Of a stretch of DNA of 7,028 nucleotides, positions 5,934-7,028 are shown piece after piece. The position numbers and the translations under genes were made by a program. Source of the DNA: Candidatus Elarobacter sp. (GTDB lineage: Bacteria; Vulcanimicrobiota; Vulcanimicrobiia; Vulcanimicrobiales; Vulcanimicrobiaceae); assembly GCA_030150085.1 (NCBI GenBank), contig JASLGJ010000500.1, positions 1 to 7,028 on the forward strand, in the 5' to 3' direction. The notes under the pieces were generated by a model. The model searched no databases. It was given only the letters and a program-made list of their open reading frames with translations, and had not been told where the DNA came from. The first letter of the stretch is position 1. Each line of letters begins with the position of its first letter.

Positions 5934-5966
5934 GGACCAACGCTCCCGGAACTCCCGGGAAGGTCC
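5934..5966 (-). other. Nested inverted repeat between the barrel gene and the PilZ gene
   Basis: A 6-bp stem TCCCGG/CCGGGA (5944-5949 with 5955-5960, loop of five bases) sits inside an outer 5-bp pair GGACC/GGTCC (5934-5938 with 5962-5966). It is the only intergenic space of note in the window (5918-5989, 72 bases). It could end the barrel transcript or act as a leader structure or operator for the PilZ-gmd operon. No U-run follows on the minus strand, so a classic intrinsic terminator is not supported. I see no convincing -35/-10 pair. Confidence 0.35.
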
Positions 5967-5989
5967 GCCGAGAGGTCGCTCGGGCCGAG

Positions 5990-7028
5990 CTACCAGGGAG
6001 CGTCGGCGATGGCTTGCCACTGCTCGGGCGCGGTGCCCGACCAGTCGTAGAACAGCACCCCGATCGCGCCCAGCTTGCGGCCGGCCTCGATTCCGGCCCG
6101 CAGCTCGTCGGGCGGCGGAGCGCCGCGGGCCGAGAGCGGAGCGGTCTGGGCCCCCAGCGCCAGCGCCACCCGCGGGCCGGCCAGCGCGCGCAGCTTCGCG
6201 AGCGACCCGGTCACGGCGCGGGCCGTTTTCTCGGCGCTGTCCCACGGCCCGAGCATGCGCCAGTAGGTCATCGGCTGGAGCACGTCGGCCGCGGCCGCGA
6301 TCTCGGCGTAGGGGTAGCTGCGCTCGTCGAGCCGCTCCAGGAAGGGATCCTCGACGTTGGCCGCCAGCAGCACGCGCGGACCGACCGCGGCCCGCAGCTC
6401 GCGCAGGTAGGAGCGCAGGGCGGCGTAGCCGGCCGGGCCGGCGCCCAGGAACTCCTCGCCCCGCTCGACGTCCACCGCCAGGCCGGTGACGCGGTGCCCG
6501 GCCGGGGTGCGGTACGCCGCCACCGCGGCGGCGCGGGCCAGGTCGTCGAAGGCCGCGGCGCGCGGGACGGTCCAGCCCACCACCGCGATCCCCGCCGCGT
6601 CCAGCCCGTCGATCAGGCGGTCGACGGTGGCCTTGGCGGCCGGGGTGCTCTCGTCGAACGCGCCGTAGGCCAGGCGCAGCTCGACGTAGCGCAGGCCGGC
6701 CGCCTTGGCCGTGGCCACGATCCGCTCGGGCTCGAGCTTCGCGAAGCCGTCGTCGTCGAGCGGGTCGCCCGAGAAGGCCAGCCAGGCGCCCTTGCCGCGC
6801 ACCGCGTCGAGCGTGCTGGGCGGCAGCTCGGGCGGCACCGCCGCGGCTACCACCTGGGCGGGGGCGCCGGGGCGCGAGACCCGGTAGCGCACCGTGCGGC
6901 CCGGCGCGACGCTCGCGTCGTCCCAGTGCGAGGCGGCCGGGTCGTGCGCGAGCGCCGCGACGGCGGCCGTGCCGTCCGGGGCGAGGCGCTCGATCCGCAC
7001 CCCGCGCGCGGTGCGCGGAAACCAGCCG
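5990..7028 (-). CDS. TIM-barrel glycoside-hydrolase-like protein with FN3-like segment, N-terminus missing
   Basis: Partial gene: the frame is open from the window edge to TAG at 5992-5990, giving 345 complete codons. Numbering from the first complete codon, residues 1-50 read like the end of a fibronectin-III domain (GVRIERLAPDG, then DDASVAPGRTVRYRVSRPG, a typical final strand). From about 75 there are eight strand-like blocks in barrel order: AWLAF (82-86), YVELRLAYG, IAVVGWTVP, VTGLAVDVERG (180-190), VLLAANVED, ADVLQPMTYWR (248-258), VALALGAQT, GAIGVLFYDWS. The acidic DVE after strand 4 (Asp186, Glu188) and PMTYW after strand 6 resemble GH18/GH25-like barrels acting on chitin or peptidoglycan, so it may be a secreted or surface polysaccharide hydrolase. 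Family and activity are not certain. GTG at 7000 is probably an internal Val, since the FN3 pattern begins upstream of it. The signal peptide, if any, is off the window. Confidence 0.7.
   Translation of the reverse strand, partial: GWFPRTARGVRIERLAPDGTAAVAALAHDPAASHWDDASVAPGRTVRYRVSRPGAPAQVVAAAVPPELPPSTLDAVRGKGAWLAFSGDPLDDDGFAKLEPERIVATAKAAGLRYVELRLAYGAFDESTPAAKATVDRLIDGLDAAGIAVVGWTVPRAAAFDDLARAAAVAAYRTPAGHRVTGLAVDVERGEEFLGAGPAGYAALRSYLRELRAAVGPRVLLAANVEDPFLERLDERSYPYAEIAAAADVLQPMTYWRMLGPWDSAEKTARAVTGSLAKLRALAGPRVALALGAQTAPLSARGAPPPDELRAGIEAGRKLGAIGVLFYDWSGTAPEQWQAIADAPW

Noticed and set aside
5139..6245. Minus-strand 368-codon frame spanning the barrel gene, the gap, the PilZ gene and the gmd start
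   Set aside because: Runs out of frame through three genes with recognisable content; Arg/Gly-rich product.
6998..7000. GTG as the start of the barrel protein
   Set aside because: The frame is open further upstream and the FN3-like pattern already begins there, so this is probably an internal Val codon.
1..7028. tRNA, rRNA, CRISPR arrays, insertion sequences
   Set aside because: No repeat-spacer pattern, no transposase motifs, and no cloverleaf-like region seen; nearly all bases are within protein genes.

Overview
The window is a GC-rich (by eye about 70%) stretch of bacterial chromosome. All seven genes I can support lie on the minus strand, so it reads from right to left. Very tight packing, heavy use of GTG starts and long spurious open frames on the opposite strand all fit a high-GC bacterium. 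Nothing in the sequence fixes the phylum; an uncultured GC-rich lineage such as Eremiobacterota/Vulcanimicrobiota is only a guess.

Layout in transcription order: (1) 7028-5990, the C-terminal part of a TIM-barrel, glycoside-hydrolase-like protein with a probable fibronectin-III-like segment before it, cut by the window edge. (2) A 72-base gap with a nested inverted repeat. (3) 5917-5246, a PilZ-domain protein, so probably a c-di-GMP-responsive regulator. (4) 5238-3214, gmd, GDP-mannose 4,6-dehydratase, interrupted in frame by a 349-residue intein carrying a LAGLIDADG homing endonuclease. (5) 3210-2272, rmd, GDP-4-keto-6-deoxy-D-mannose reductase. (6) 2275-1685, an ICMT/PEMT-family membrane methyltransferase. 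(7) 1688-678, a CDF zinc/cation efflux protein. (8) 663-1, the N-terminal 221 residues of a thiolase, cut by the window edge.

From the PilZ gene to the thiolase the gaps are 7, 3, -4, -4 and 14 bases, so these six genes are probably one operon. gmd and rmd form a two-step pathway from GDP-mannose to GDP-D-rhamnose, a sugar donor for surface polysaccharide. The PilZ gene just upstream suggests that polysaccharide output is tied to c-di-GMP. The methyltransferase, cation exporter and thiolase have no obvious role in that pathway and may be passengers of the operon.

The main discovery is the intein in gmd. It splits the conserved FNHE/SPRRG segment of the enzyme, has recognisable splicing blocks, two LAGLIDADG motifs with their acidic residues, and a base composition clearly below that of its surroundings. 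The ten extein codons just before the insertion also use codons atypical of this genome (ATA, CTT, TTT, GCA), which looks like a co-conversion tract left by homing.
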